From positions 1 to 64,000 of the forward strand of contig JAQXVO010000020.1 of assembly GCA_029224965.1 (NCBI GenBank): a stretch of 64,000 nucleotides of DNA, in the 5' to 3' direction. This document shows positions 35,467-45,962 of this stretch, piece after piece (position 1 is the stretch's first letter; each line of letters begins with the position of its first letter). Under the pieces are notes generated by a model. The model was not told the origin of the DNA. It made no database searches and saw only the letters and a list, made by a program, of their open reading frames with translations. The stretch is from Lachnospiraceae bacterium. GTDB taxonomy: Bacteria; Bacillota; Clostridia; Lachnospirales; Lachnospiraceae. A program made the translations under genes and the position numbers.

Positions 35467-35523
35467 GCCGGAATAATCCGGCCTGGTTTACATTTCCTGA
35501 ACAAAGCTGGAAATAAATCCAGC
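35467..35523. repeat. Duplicated hairpin with compensatory changes, period about 40 bp
   Basis: GCCGGA-ATAA-TCCGGC (35467-35482) and GCTGGA-AATAAA-TCCAGC (35506-35523) are followed by similar sequence (CTGGTTTACATT and CTGATTAACATT). The C to T change in one arm is matched by G to A in the other, preserving the stem. The pair lies between dnaK and dnaJ, just upstream of dnaJ. Confidence 0.75.
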
Positions 35524-35558
35524 CTGATTAACATTCTCCATCGTGCCGCACAAAGGGC

Positions 35559-35632
35559 ATGAGTTATATTTCACTAAATACGCCATAAGCCATACGCCGG
35601 AAAACCGGGGTATGGCTTGGCATTTAACTCAT
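35559..35632 (-). other. Large stem-loop between dnaK and dnaJ
   Basis: The 74-nt element has outer arms ATGAGTTA/TAACTCAT and an inner stem AAGCCATACCCCGG-TTTT-CCGGCGTATGGCTT. There is no T-run, so it looks more like an attenuating or mRNA-protecting structure than a full terminator within the hrcA-grpE-dnaK-dnaJ-prmA operon. Confidence 0.6.
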
Positions 35633-35655
35633 CAAATTAACCCGGAAGTTCAATT

Positions 35656-37759
<2,104 letters not shown>

Positions 37760-37760
<1 letters not shown>

Positions 37761-38479
37761 TAGTTTGCAACCTTGACCATGGCGTGTCTTATAACGACAT
37801 CGTGGAAGGTGTAACCCTTCTGAAGGACCTCTGCCACCACATTATCACCAAGGGAATCATCCTCCACATGCATGACTGCGTTGTGGAAGTTGGGATCGAA
37901 TTCCTTGCCCTGGGCATCGATTTCCTTGACATCCAGATCATCCAGTGTCTTTACCAGACCCTTGTAGATCTTTTCGATTCCGTCGGCATAGGCATTGTCC
38001 TCGCCTTCCGGTCGAAGGGCCAGGGCCCGTTCGAAATTATCGACAACCGGAAGGATCTTTTCCAGGATGTGGCGGGCGCCTGCATCGAACATCTCGCCCT
38101 TTTCCTTTTCCGTTCTCTTACGGAAATTATCGAACTCGGCCATCTGTCTCTGAACCCGATCAGTCAGATCTGCGATCTTCTGGTCCCGGGGATCCGGTTT
38201 CTTCTTGAAGAAGCCCTTTCCCTTTTTATCATCGTCAGAAGCCTTGTCTGAAGACTCTTTCCCGGAATCTTCCTTGGAATCCTCCTTTTGGGTTTCTTCT
38301 TTCTTATCCGAAGCCTTGTCGGAAGCTTTCTCTTCAGAATCCTTTGCTTCTTTCGAAGCGGTCTTCGTTTCTTCCTTTACGGCCTCATCCTGAGGCTCTT
38401 TCTTTTCCTTTGTATCTTCTGCCGGACTTCCCTTTGCTTCTGCTTCGGGAGTCTGCACGTTTTTCTTTTCTTCTGCCAA
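37760..38479 (-). CDS. grpE: Nucleotide exchange factor GrpE
   Basis: GrpE releases ADP from DnaK. The 239-aa protein has a very long disordered N terminus (about residues 1-95, K/E/D/S-rich with KASDK repeats), then the coiled coil (QRQMAEFDNFRKRTEKEK) and the beta domain ending in VLQKGYTFHDVVIRHAMVKV. The conserved part is normal length. The start is TTG with AAAGGCGG 7 nt upstream. The gene lies 24 bp after hrcA. Confidence 0.95.
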
Positions 38480-38503
38480 AGTACTGCCGCCTTTCTTATC
38501 GAT

Positions 38504-39604
38504 CTATTCTTCCTGGCTGCCGCCCGGGCCGTCGCCGCTGTTATTTCCCTTGTCGGAGCTTCCCGGAATGCCGGGCCTCCGCAGGGTTCCTTCCAGCTGA
38601 ACCTTCAGGCTTCTCAGGCTGTCCATAACCTTCTGATAATCCATTCGCTTGGGACCGATGATTCCGATCGTTCCCTTGACGCCGTCGCCCAGCTCATAGG
38701 TGGCTGTAACAACACTGACGTCCTTCATATTCTTGACCGGGTTCTCATTTCCGATGTAGACCCGAAGACCCTTACCGGTCTCCTTGGCATCTTCCTCAGC
38801 TTCATTAATGAGTTCTGCCAGGTCATCCTTGTCTTCAAATTTCTGAAGGAACTCGCTGGCCTTCTGGGAATCGGCAAGTTCCGGATAACGGAAGATATTG
38901 GTTGCACCGCTGGTGTAGATCTCAAGATCATCTTCCGTAATGGTATCCGCGATCGTTTCGAGAACCGATTCAATGATATCGGAATTGGTTCCGGCCTGGC
39001 CGCGGATCTTCTGAATCAGGCCCAGATTGATGTCCTGAACGGTCAGTCCATTCAATGTCGTGTTCAGAAGCATGTTCAGCTTCAGGAGCTCTTCATTGTT
39101 GACCGGCTCGCTGACCTGGATCATCTTGTTCCTAACCACATTTCCATCCATGACAACCACGGACAGAAGCTGGTGTTCGTCGACAGCGGAGAGCTGTACG
39201 AACTTGACCCGGTTCTTGGTAATGGAAGGAGCTGAGATCACGGTCGGAAGCTGGGTGTTCTGAGCCAGATACTGAACGATCTTCTTTAAGACCTTCTCCA
39301 TCTTCTCGGTCTTCTCTGTCAGGCTGGTCCGGACTTCCATGACCTCGCGGTCCCGGTCCATGATCAGGTTGTCGACATAATAACGATAGCCCTGGTCGGT
39401 AGGAATCCGTCCGGCTGAGGTATGGGGCGATTCAATGTAGCCCATGTCCTCCAGATCCGACATCTCATTCCGAATGGTGGCTGAGCTTAAGTCGAGGCCT
39501 GGGGCCTTGGAAATGGTCCGGGATCCGACCGGCTCTCCGGTCTTCAGATAAGTGTCAATGATGACGTTCAGTATTTTTTTCTTACGGTCATCGAGTTCTT
39601 CCAT
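38504..39604 (-). CDS. hrcA: Heat-inducible transcription repressor HrcA
   Basis: HrcA represses class I heat-shock genes by binding CIRCE. The 366-aa protein has the winged-helix N terminus (KKILNVIIDTYLKTGEPVGSRT, LSSATIRNEMSDLE, GYIESPHTSAGRIPTD) and the C-terminal GAF-like and dimerisation domains (GPKRMDYQKVM). The last 20 residues are a G/S/N-rich tail. AAAGGATG precedes ATG. A perfect CIRCE lies in its own leader, so it is autoregulated. Confidence 0.97.
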   Translation of the reverse strand: MEELDDRKKKILNVIIDTYLKTGEPVGSRTISKAPGLDLSSATIRNEMSDLEDMGYIESPHTSAGRIPTDQGYRYYVDNLIMDRDREVMEVRTSLTEKTEKMEKVLKKIVQYLAQNTQLPTVISAPSITKNRVKFVQLSAVDEHQLLSVVVMDGNVVRNKMIQVSEPVNNEELLKLNMLLNTTLNGLTVQDINLGLIQKIRGQAGTNSDIIESVLETIADTITEDDLEIYTSGATNIFRYPELADSQKASEFLQKFEDKDDLAELINEAEEDAKETGKGLRVYIGNENPVKNMKDVSVVTATYELGDGVKGTIGIIGPKRMDYQKVMDSLRSLKVQLEGTLRRPGIPGSSDKGNNSGDGPGGSQEE

Positions 39605-39626
39605 AAACTTTCATCCTTTTGGTTTG

Positions 39627-39653
39627 TTAGCACTCGATTGATTGGAGTGCTAA
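39627..39653 (-). promoter_or_regulatory. CIRCE operator of the hrcA-grpE-dnaK-dnaJ-prmA operon
   Basis: TTAGCACTC-N9-GAGTGCTAA is an exact match to the CIRCE consensus, between the promoter -10 and the hrcA start. Confidence 0.97.
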
Positions 39654-39667
39654 TTGTTTCTGTGATT

Positions 39668-39696
39668 AATCTATCACCCTTAGAAGAGGATGTCAA
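39668..39696 (-). promoter_or_regulatory. Heat-shock operon promoter
   Basis: The minus strand has a consensus -35 TTGACA (39691-39696), a 17-nt spacer and -10 TAGATT (39668-39673). The predicted start point is near 39661, placing CIRCE at the very 5' end of the transcript. Confidence 0.85.
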
Positions 39697-39785
39697 CTCA
39701 AAACATGGAATTTTTTTAATTTTTGTATACAAATTTAGAATATCCTTTTTCATTTCCAAACAAACTCGGCTCATCTGCACTCTCG

Positions 39786-39854
39786 TTACAGATCTGCCGA
39801 GCTGTCCTGACGTCTGTATTCGGCAGATCTGTATACCCATTACAGATCTGCCGA
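39786..39854. repeat. Three copies of ACAGATCTGCCGA in alternating orientation
   Basis: TTACAGATCTGCCGA occurs at 39786-39800 and 39840-39854, with its inverse TCGGCAGATCTGTA at 39820-39833 between them. The middle copy can pair with either neighbour, giving two mutually exclusive stems. It lies about 90 bp upstream of the heat-shock promoter and just beyond the hemW terminator. The rest of 39697-39952 is AT-rich and gene-free. Confidence 0.8.
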
Positions 39855-39855
39855 A

Positions 39856-39892
39856 CGAAATAAGGCTCCGGATCATAAAAGATCCAGAGCCT
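39856..39892 (-). terminator. Hairpin terminator of hemW
   Basis: AGGCTCTGGATC-TTTTAT-GATCCGGAGCCT on the minus strand is a 12-bp stem with one wobble pair, 60 bp past the hemW stop, followed by TATTTCG. The T-run is poor. Confidence 0.6.
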
Positions 39893-39952
39893 GAAAAATC
39901 TCAAAATATTCAGTCTTACGAAATATCCCGTTTCATATTTATTCTGAAAGCA

Positions 39953-41233
39953 TCAGAAAAGGAAATCCGCCAGTATCTCGTTCGAGACTTCTCTTCCCCG
40001 CCGGGTTAGAAGAAGCCGTCCCTCTGCCAGGCAGAGCATGCTTTCCTTCTGGTATTTCTCAACGACCTTGCCATAGACGGAAAGCAGCGGAAGGCCGAAA
40101 TAGGATTCAAATTCTTCCAGGGAGACACCCTCATTCATGCGAAGACCCAGGAACATGAATTCCTCCATGGCATCCTTCTTAGTCAGGCGCTGAAAATTGG
40201 TCAAAGTCTTCGGGCGGCCCTGGATACGGAAAGTCAGATCCGGGCCTGGCCTGACATTTGTAACAGATCCGTCTTTCGATACAGATCCTGATCCTGAATT
40301 TGAGGCGGGATCCTTCACACCGCTCGTCCAATAAGAAACATAGCTGTGAAAATCATCGGTCTCATTCCAGCGGGTCTCGTCGATGAAGGAAGCGGCGCCA
40401 AGGCCTACGCCAAGATATTCCTTCCTCTTCCAGTAGCCGACATTGTGGCGGCAGCGATAGCCCGGCCGGGCAAAATTCGACACCTCATACTGACGGAAGC
40501 CCTTCTCCCGGAGAAAATCCTCAGTCATCCGGGTCATCTGATACTCGGTATCCTCGTCCGGAAGATAAACCGGCTTCTCTCCTGCCCTTCTCGCCTCTTC
40601 ATCCGCATGATAGCGCTTATAGAAGGGCGTTCCCTCTTCTATAATCAGATCATAGGCAGAAATATGGGTCGGTCCCAGAAGGACGACCTTACTCAGACTT
40701 CGATGAAGAGATTCCAGGGTCTGTCCGGGAATACCGGTCATGAGGTCTACATTTATATTGGAAAAATTGGCCCGCCGTGCGCTTTCGAAGGTCTTTAAGA
40801 ATCGCCGGTAGTCGTGGATACGGCCCAGGGTTTGAAGCTCGTCATCGTTGGCGCTCTGGAGGCCGATCGACAGGCGGTTGATGCCCAGGGACCGGTAATC
40901 GAGCAGGGCCTGATAGGTCACGGTTCCGGGATTGACTTCCATGGTGCACTCCAGATTCTTTGAAATCTGAAAGGCAGACCGGACCGTCTTCAGAATCCTT
41001 TCCATCAGGGGGACTTCCAGCCAGCTGGGCGTCCCGCCTCCGATAAAAATGGTCGAAAGGACCGGATGATCCAGCTTGCCGCCCCAGTAAATGATCTCCC
41101 GGATCAGAGCCTCTGTGTAAGCCTCCCGGTCATCCGCATCGGACGGGAAGGACAGGAAGTCACAGTAGGCGCACTTTCTTACGCAGAAGGGAATATGGAT
41201 ATATAGTTCGATGTTCTGACAAATATCATTCAT
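39953..41233 (-). CDS. hemW: Radical SAM heme chaperone HemW
   Basis: The 426-aa protein has the radical SAM motif as CVRKCAYCDF (CxxxCxxC, with the extra Cys of HemN-like proteins), GGGTPSWL, and MEVNPGTVT, then the HemN C-terminal domain (KDAMEEFMFLGLRMNEGVS). It lacks the N-terminal extension of true oxygen-independent coproporphyrinogen oxidase, fitting HemW, which delivers heme to respiratory proteins. About 27 S/G/D/P-rich residues (codons near 40236-40325) are inserted before the C-terminal domain. The start has no good ribosome site, and a long hairpin lies 14 bp upstream. Confidence 0.92.
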   Translation of the reverse strand: MNDICQNIELYIHIPFCVRKCAYCDFLSFPSDADDREAYTEALIREIIYWGGKLDHPVLSTIFIGGGTPSWLEVPLMERILKTVRSAFQISKNLECTMEVNPGTVTYQALLDYRSLGINRLSIGLQSANDDELQTLGRIHDYRRFLKTFESARRANFSNINVDLMTGIPGQTLESLHRSLSKVVLLGPTHISAYDLIIEEGTPFYKRYHADEEARRAGEKPVYLPDEDTEYQMTRMTEDFLREKGFRQYEVSNFARPGYRCRHNVGYWKRKEYLGVGLGAASFIDETRWNETDDFHSYVSYWTSGVKDPASNSGSGSVSKDGSVTNVRPGPDLTFRIQGRPKTLTNFQRLTKKDAMEEFMFLGLRMNEGVSLEEFESYFGLPLLSVYGKVVEKYQKESMLCLAEGRLLLTRRGREVSNEILADFLF

Positions 41234-41246
41234 TATTATTTAAAAT

Positions 41247-41284
41247 GGATCCGAAGGCCTTCCCTTGGGAAAGCCTTCGGATCC
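41247..41284 (-). terminator. Long hairpin after lepA, next to the hemW start
   Basis: An 18-bp stem with a 2-nt loop (GGATCCGAAGGC/GCCTTCGGATCC outer part). The one non-Watson-Crick position is G-U when transcribed from the minus strand but A-C from the plus strand, which supports function in the lepA-hemW direction. ATTTTAAAT follows. Confidence 0.75.
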
Positions 41285-41322
41285 GAAACCTGATTCATCT
41301 GAAATCCTGCTGATTCCTTGTC

Positions 41323-43137
41323 TTATTCATCGGTATCCAGCTTCAGGACGCTCATGAAGGCTTCCTGAGGAATCTCGACCGAGCCGAACTGGCGCATCTT
41401 CTTCTTGCCTTCCTTCTGCTTCTCCAGAAGCTTCTTTTTCCGGGAAATATCGCCGCCGTAGCACTTGGCCAGGACATCCTTGCGGTAGGCCTTGACGGTC
41501 TCACGGGCGATGACCTTGTTTCCAATGGCTGCCTGGATGGGAATCTCGAACATCTGTCTCGGGATATTCTCCTTCAGCTTCTCACACATCTTCCGGCCGC
41601 GCTCATAGGCGGTTCCGGCAAAGACGATGAAGGACAGGGCATCGACCTGCTCCTTATTGACGAGAATATCGAGCTTGACGAGATCGGATCTCTTGTAGCC
41701 CTTGAACTCATAGTCAAAGGAAGCATAGCCCCTGGACCGGGACTTTAAGACATCGAAGAAATCATAGATGATTTCATTCAGAGGAAGGTCATATTTCAGG
41801 AGGGCCCGGCTCTCCTCGACATATTCCATGGAAATATACTCGCCGCGGCGTTCCTGGCAGAGATCCATGATGGCTCCGATATAGTCCTTGGTGACCATGA
41901 TCTCGGCCGACACAATCGGCTCTTCCATATATTCGATCTCGGAAGGATCGGGCAGGTTGGACGGATTGGTCAGGGTCATAACTTCACCGTTCGTCTTATG
42001 AACCTTATAAACTACGCCCGGTGCGGTCGTAACCAGATCCAGATCATATTCCTTCTCCAGACGTTCCTGAACGACCTCGAGATGAAGAAGTCCCAGGAAT
42101 CCGCAGCGGAAACCAAAACCCAGGGCCTGGGAGGTCTCAGGTTCGAACTGGAGAGAAGCATCATTTAACTGGAGCTTCTCCAGAGCATCCCGTAATTCCG
42201 GATACTTGGCCGAATCGGACGGATAGATACCGCAGTAGACCATGGGGTTGACCTTCTTATAGCCGGGAAGAGGCTTCTCTGCCGGATTCTCCGCCAGGGT
42301 GACCGTATCACCGACCCGGGCATCCCGGATATTCTTGATGGAGGCGGTCAGATAGCCGACGGCTCCGGACGGAAGCTCATCACAGGGGAAGAGCTGGCCG
42401 GCACCGAAATAGCCGACCTCGACAACATTCATTTCGGCCTTACTCTGCATGAAGCGGATCAGATCACCGGCCTTAACAGAGCCGTTGACCACCCGGATAA
42501 AGACAATAACGCCGCGGTAAGAATCGTAGACCGAGTCGAAAATCAGGGCTTCCAGAGGGGCATCCGGATCTCCGGAGGGGGCAGGCAGACGGTCAACGAT
42601 GGCTTCGAGGACCTGGTCAACATTTTCTCCGGTCTTAGCGGAAATACGGGGAGCATCCATTGCCTCGATTCCGATGACGTCTTCGATTTCCCTTGCTGTT
42701 GCCTCGGGATCAGCGCTGGGCAGATCGATCTTATTGATGACGGGCAGGATCTCCAGGTCGTGGTCGATGGCCAGATAGGCATTGGCCAGGGTCTGGGCCT
42801 CGACGCCCTGTGTCGCATCAACGATCAGGATGGCACCGTCGCAGGCGGCAAGGGACCGGGAAACCTCATAGTTGAAGTCGACATGGCCCGGTGTGTCGAT
42901 CAGGTTAAAGATGTACTCCTCGCCGTTTTTGGCATGATAGATGAGGCGGACGGCCTGGGACTTGACGGTAATACCCCGCTCCCGCTCAACCTCCATATTG
43001 TCGAGGACCTGGTCCTGCATTTCACGGGCAGTCAGGGTGCCGGTCATCTCGATCATACGATCGGCCAGGGTCGATTTGCCGTGATCGATATGAGCGATGA
43101 TACAAAAATTACGAATATGGGACTGATCGATTGCCAC
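41323..43137 (-). CDS. lepA: Elongation factor 4 (LepA)
   Basis: LepA is a ribosome-bound GTPase affecting initiation and back-translocation. The 604-aa protein has G motifs [21 protein letters not shown] and NKIDLP, EF-G-like domains, and the LepA-specific C-terminal domain with [27 protein letters not shown]. Length is typical. The start is GTG with AGGAGG upstream. It leads the lepA-hemW-hrcA series as in B. subtilis, but no gpr or spoIIP lies between rpsT and lepA. Confidence 0.98.
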   Translation of the reverse strand: MAIDQSHIRNFCIIAHIDHGKSTLADRMIEMTGTLTAREMQDQVLDNMEVERERGITVKSQAVRLIYHAKNGEEYIFNLIDTPGHVDFNYEVSRSLAACDGAILIVDATQGVEAQTLANAYLAIDHDLEILPVINKIDLPSADPEATAREIEDVIGIEAMDAPRISAKTGENVDQVLEAIVDRLPAPSGDPDAPLEALIFDSVYDSYRGVIVFIRVVNGSVKAGDLIRFMQSKAEMNVVEVGYFGAGQLFPCDELPSGAVGYLTASIKNIRDARVGDTVTLAENPAEKPLPGYKKVNPMVYCGIYPSDSAKYPELRDALEKLQLNDASLQFEPETSQALGFGFRCGFLGLLHLEVVQERLEKEYDLDLVTTAPGVVYKVHKTNGEVMTLTNPSNLPDPSEIEYMEEPIVSAEIMVTKDYIGAIMDLCQERRGEYISMEYVEESRALLKYDLPLNEIIYDFFDVLKSRSRGYASFDYEFKGYKRSDLVKLDILVNKEQVDALSFIVFAGTAYERGRKMCEKLKENIPRQMFEIPIQAAIGNKVIARETVKAYRKDVLAKCYGGDISRKKKLLEKQKEGKKKMRQFGSVEIPQEAFMSVLKLDTDE

Positions 43138-43267
43138 GAATTTTCCTCCTGTATTTCAGTAAAACAAAATCCAATTTTATTGATCCGGCAGATTCGACGT
43201 ATCTTACTGCTTCAGATCGGATTCTCTATATGAATCAGTGGTCCAGCTACTGTTTTGAATCGGCTTG

Positions 43268-45271
43268 TTATTTCGAATTGGAAGGCGGAACTTCCTGTCT
43301 TCCTTCTGGGGTTTCCAACCATAAATCATACCAATCGATCAGAGATTCGGTCAAGGCCTCCTCGGCATCTTTTGCCTCTTTCGTCTCCTCTTCGGTCGAA
43401 TCGTCACTGTTCATATATTCATCCAAGGTCATGTAGACAGGTTCTGCCGGATTTTCACCATCCGTATTCCCGCTTTCTGACTCTGCCGATATAGCTTTTA
43501 CTCCATCGGCTTCCTTCTCTATCCCGGAAACGTCCGGGGAATTCTGAGTCCTCAAAACTTTCTCAAGTTTTTCCATGGCTTCTTCCCGTTCTTCCTTATT
43601 CTGCCGGAAATACCAATCCAGAGTCTCTTCCCTGGTTGTCAGTGGCCGGGACTGCATATGGCTTCGTTTCGGGACCGCATGAAGGCCATTGATCAGCTTC
43701 TGATCCTCTGCCGAACGCAGGGCGGCCGGATCGGATCCTGCACAAATTTTCTCGATCTGTCTCATGTAGTGGCGGTAATCCATAGGAAAATAAGAGACAC
43801 CGGGCAGGCTGTCTCCGTTGGATTCCCTGGTAAAGGCCTTCTTATCATATTCAAAAACAAGAAGTGAGGTGGCAACCTCCTGGAGAAAATATCGGTCATG
43901 GGAAACGAAGAGTATGGTTCCCTTATAGGACTGGAAAATAGATTCCAGGGTTTCTCTGGCCGGGATATCCATATGGTTGGTCGGCTCATCGAGAAGAAGG
44001 AAGTTCGGCTTCTCTTCGAGAAGGGCGGCCAGAAGCAGCCTCGACTTCTCTCCTCCGGACAGGTCCGAAACCCGCTTGTCCAGATCCCGTCCGCGAAAAA
44101 GATAGGAAGCCAGACAGGTCCTTAAATCCTTTTCCTTCATGGCAGGGAAACGATCATGAAAGAAGTCATGGACGGATTTCTCTGATTTCAGATTGGCACT
44201 TTCCTGATCAAAGTAGGCCAGATCGATCTGATTTCCCAGGGTCATCTTTCCGGAGATTTTATTGATTTTTCCGGCGATCGTCTTAAGAAAGGTCGACTTG
44301 CCGGCACCGTTGGGTCCGATGATGCCAATCTTCTGTCCTCTTCTGATGCGGAAATCCACATCTCTTACGACATGCTTTCCATAGCCGATTTTCAGGTTCT
44401 CGCACTGGAGAACCCATTTGGCACCCAGGCGGGCCGGAAGGATTTCTCCCTTATGAATGACAGCGTCATCTTCGGCGGGAGGGTCTATCTTTTCCATCCG
44501 TTCCAGAAGCTTCTGCCGCGACCGGGCGAAGGCCGCCTTTTTGGCCTTGTTCTTAAAACGGCGGATCAGATCCTCTTCCCGCCTGATCTCCTCCTGCTGA
44601 CGGGCATAGGCTCTGGCCTGTCGATCCAGCTCCTCTCTTGCTTCCTTTCGATAAGAAGAATAATTTCCGACGTAACGGCGGAGCTTTCCGGCCCGGATCT
44701 CCCAGATGACCTCGGCGGTCTCGTCCATGAAATAACGGTCGTGGCTGACATAGACCAGAGCCCCGGGATAAGTGCGGATAAAGTCTTCCAAGCGGTTCGT
44801 CGTCTCAATGTCCAGATGGTTGGTGGGCTCATCCAGGATCAGAAGGTCCGAATCCTCGAGAAAGCCCTTTAAAAGCTGGATTTTTCTCTGTTCACCTCCG
44901 GAGAATTCGCTGATTTTCTTATCGGCATCATCCAGGGTAAAACCGAGCTCGGTGAAGAGGCGGCGGGCACTTGAGATAGATAACGGGAGCAGATCTTTCA
45001 CTTTTGACTCCTCCGGCAGATCCATTCTTTGGGGAACATAGGTTACTTTCAGCTTTCTTGCCGTCTGAAAGCGGTTTCCTTCCCGGCTTTCCGCCCGGTC
45101 GTCCCGGTCCAGAGGCCTTTCACTGGCCAGAACCTGAAGGAGGGTGGTCTTCCCGGCGCCGTTTTTTCCGACAATTGCGATTTTCTCTTTTCCGCGGATT
45201 TCAAAGTTAAAATGGGAAAGGACCGGTCGTCCGCCCCGTGTCACGGTTCCGTCTTTTATCTCAAGAAGCAT
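43268..45271 (-). CDS. ABC-F family ATP-binding protein
   Basis: The 667-aa cytoplasmic protein has two ABC ATPase domains without membrane segments: Walker A GKNGAGKTTLL and GPNGAGKSTFL, signatures SGGEQRKIQLL and SGGEKSRLLLAALL, and a charged linker between them. ABC-F proteins act on ribosomes, relieving stalling or giving antibiotic protection; the subtype cannot be assigned here. The C-terminal 130 residues are E/D/S/T-rich. I use the ATG at 45271 (GAGG 6 nt upstream); a frame from 45313 would add 14 residues. It is divergent from rpsT. Confidence 0.9.
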   Translation of the reverse strand: MLLEIKDGTVTRGGRPVLSHFNFEIRGKEKIAIVGKNGAGKTTLLQVLASERPLDRDDRAESREGNRFQTARKLKVTYVPQRMDLPEESKVKDLLPLSISSARRLFTELGFTLDDADKKISEFSGGEQRKIQLLKGFLEDSDLLILDEPTNHLDIETTNRLEDFIRTYPGALVYVSHDRYFMDETAEVIWEIRAGKLRRYVGNYSSYRKEAREELDRQARAYARQQEEIRREEDLIRRFKNKAKKAAFARSRQKLLERMEKIDPPAEDDAVIHKGEILPARLGAKWVLQCENLKIGYGKHVVRDVDFRIRRGQKIGIIGPNGAGKSTFLKTIAGKINKISGKMTLGNQIDLAYFDQESANLKSEKSVHDFFHDRFPAMKEKDLRTCLASYLFRGRDLDKRVSDLSGGEKSRLLLAALLEEKPNFLLLDEPTNHMDIPARETLESIFQSYKGTILFVSHDRYFLQEVATSLLVFEYDKKAFTRESNGDSLPGVSYFPMDYRHYMRQIEKICAGSDPAALRSAEDQKLINGLHAVPKRSHMQSRPLTTREETLDWYFRQNKEEREEAMEKLEKVLRTQNSPDVSGIEKEADGVKAISAESESGNTDGENPAEPVYMTLDEYMNSDDSTEEETKEAKDAEEALTESLIDWYDLWLETPEGRQEVPPSNSK

Positions 45272-45392
45272 ATGGTTCCTCTTCTTCATTCTGAATTTAT
45301 CCTGATCGATCACAAATCGGCTCTTACAAGTATGATACCGCAGTCTTTGTCATCCTGCGACTGAATTTCCCGGATTTCCCGTGAAATTTATC

Positions 45393-45421
45393 TTGACACA
45401 GGGCGGACCGAAACGTATTAT
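45393..45421 (+). promoter_or_regulatory. Promoter of rpsT
   Basis: Perfect -35 TTGACA (45393-45398), 17-nt spacer, -10 TATTAT (45416-45421), giving a leader of about 90 nt before the TTG start. Confidence 0.85.
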
Positions 45422-45517
45422 ATATTTTGTGTGTCACATCGAACTGTCCGTGTCCGGCCTCGATGGGGAATACACGAAATAATTATTTCTTTATTCCAAT
45501 ACATGGAGGTGAAAACA

Positions 45518-45781
45518 TTGGCTAATATCAAATCTGCAAAGAAGAGAGTTGTAACAAGCGCTAAGCGTGCTGAGCGTAACAAGGCAATCCGTACTGCAGT
45601 TAAGACTTACGTTAAGAAGGTTGAAGCTGCTGTCGAGGCTGGCAATAAGGAAGAAGCAAACAAGGTCCTTCCTGAGGCAATCGGTCAGATTACCAAGGCT
45701 GCCAACAAGGGCATTCTTCATAAGAATACAGCTGCCCGCAAGGTATCCCGTCTTACCAAGCTTGTCAATGGTCTTGAGTAA
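45518..45781 (+). CDS. rpsT: 30S ribosomal protein S20
   Basis: The 87-aa basic protein reads (M)ANIKSAKKRVVTSAKRAERN to KVSRLTKLVNGLE, full-length S20. The start is TTG: GGAGGTG lies six bases before it, and homology begins exactly there. The in-frame ATG at ACATGGAGG is part of the ribosome-binding region itself. E. coli rpsT also uses UUG, where it serves autoregulation, so the same may apply. The gene is a single unit with a strong promoter and terminator. Confidence 0.97.
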   Translation: MANIKSAKKRVVTSAKRAERNKAIRTAVKTYVKKVEAAVEAGNKEEANKVLPEAIGQITKAANKGILHKNTAARKVSRLTKLVNGLE

Positions 45782-45815
45782 TTTCATTTAAGATCAAAAT
45801 CTCATAAGAATAATA

Positions 45816-45854
45816 AAAACCGGTTCCTTCCGTCATGGGAACCGGTTTTTTATT
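45816..45854 (+). terminator. Rho-independent terminator of rpsT
   Basis: AAAACCGGTTCC, a 10-nt loop, GGAACCGGTTTT, then TTATT; perfect 12-bp stem, 34 bp past the stop. Confidence 0.95.
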
Positions 45855-45860
45855 AGAAAA

Positions 45861-45961
45861 GCAAGGCCCACCGGGCCTTGCAAAGCGGTGCGGCCTGCCG
45901 TGCCGCTTTCGGATGCGAAGCAGCCGTTCTAATAACTCACAACAGCTTCGCTGTTGTGAGT
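45861..45961. other. Cluster of three further hairpins between convergent genes
   Basis: GCAAGGCCC-ACC-GGGCCTTGC (45861-45881), a 12-bp stem with two wobble pairs (45883-45908), and ACTCACAACAGC-TTCG-CTGTTGTGAGT (45935-45961). The last abuts the paaK stop and probably terminates that transcript on the minus strand. Confidence 0.75.
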
Positions 45962-45962
45962 C

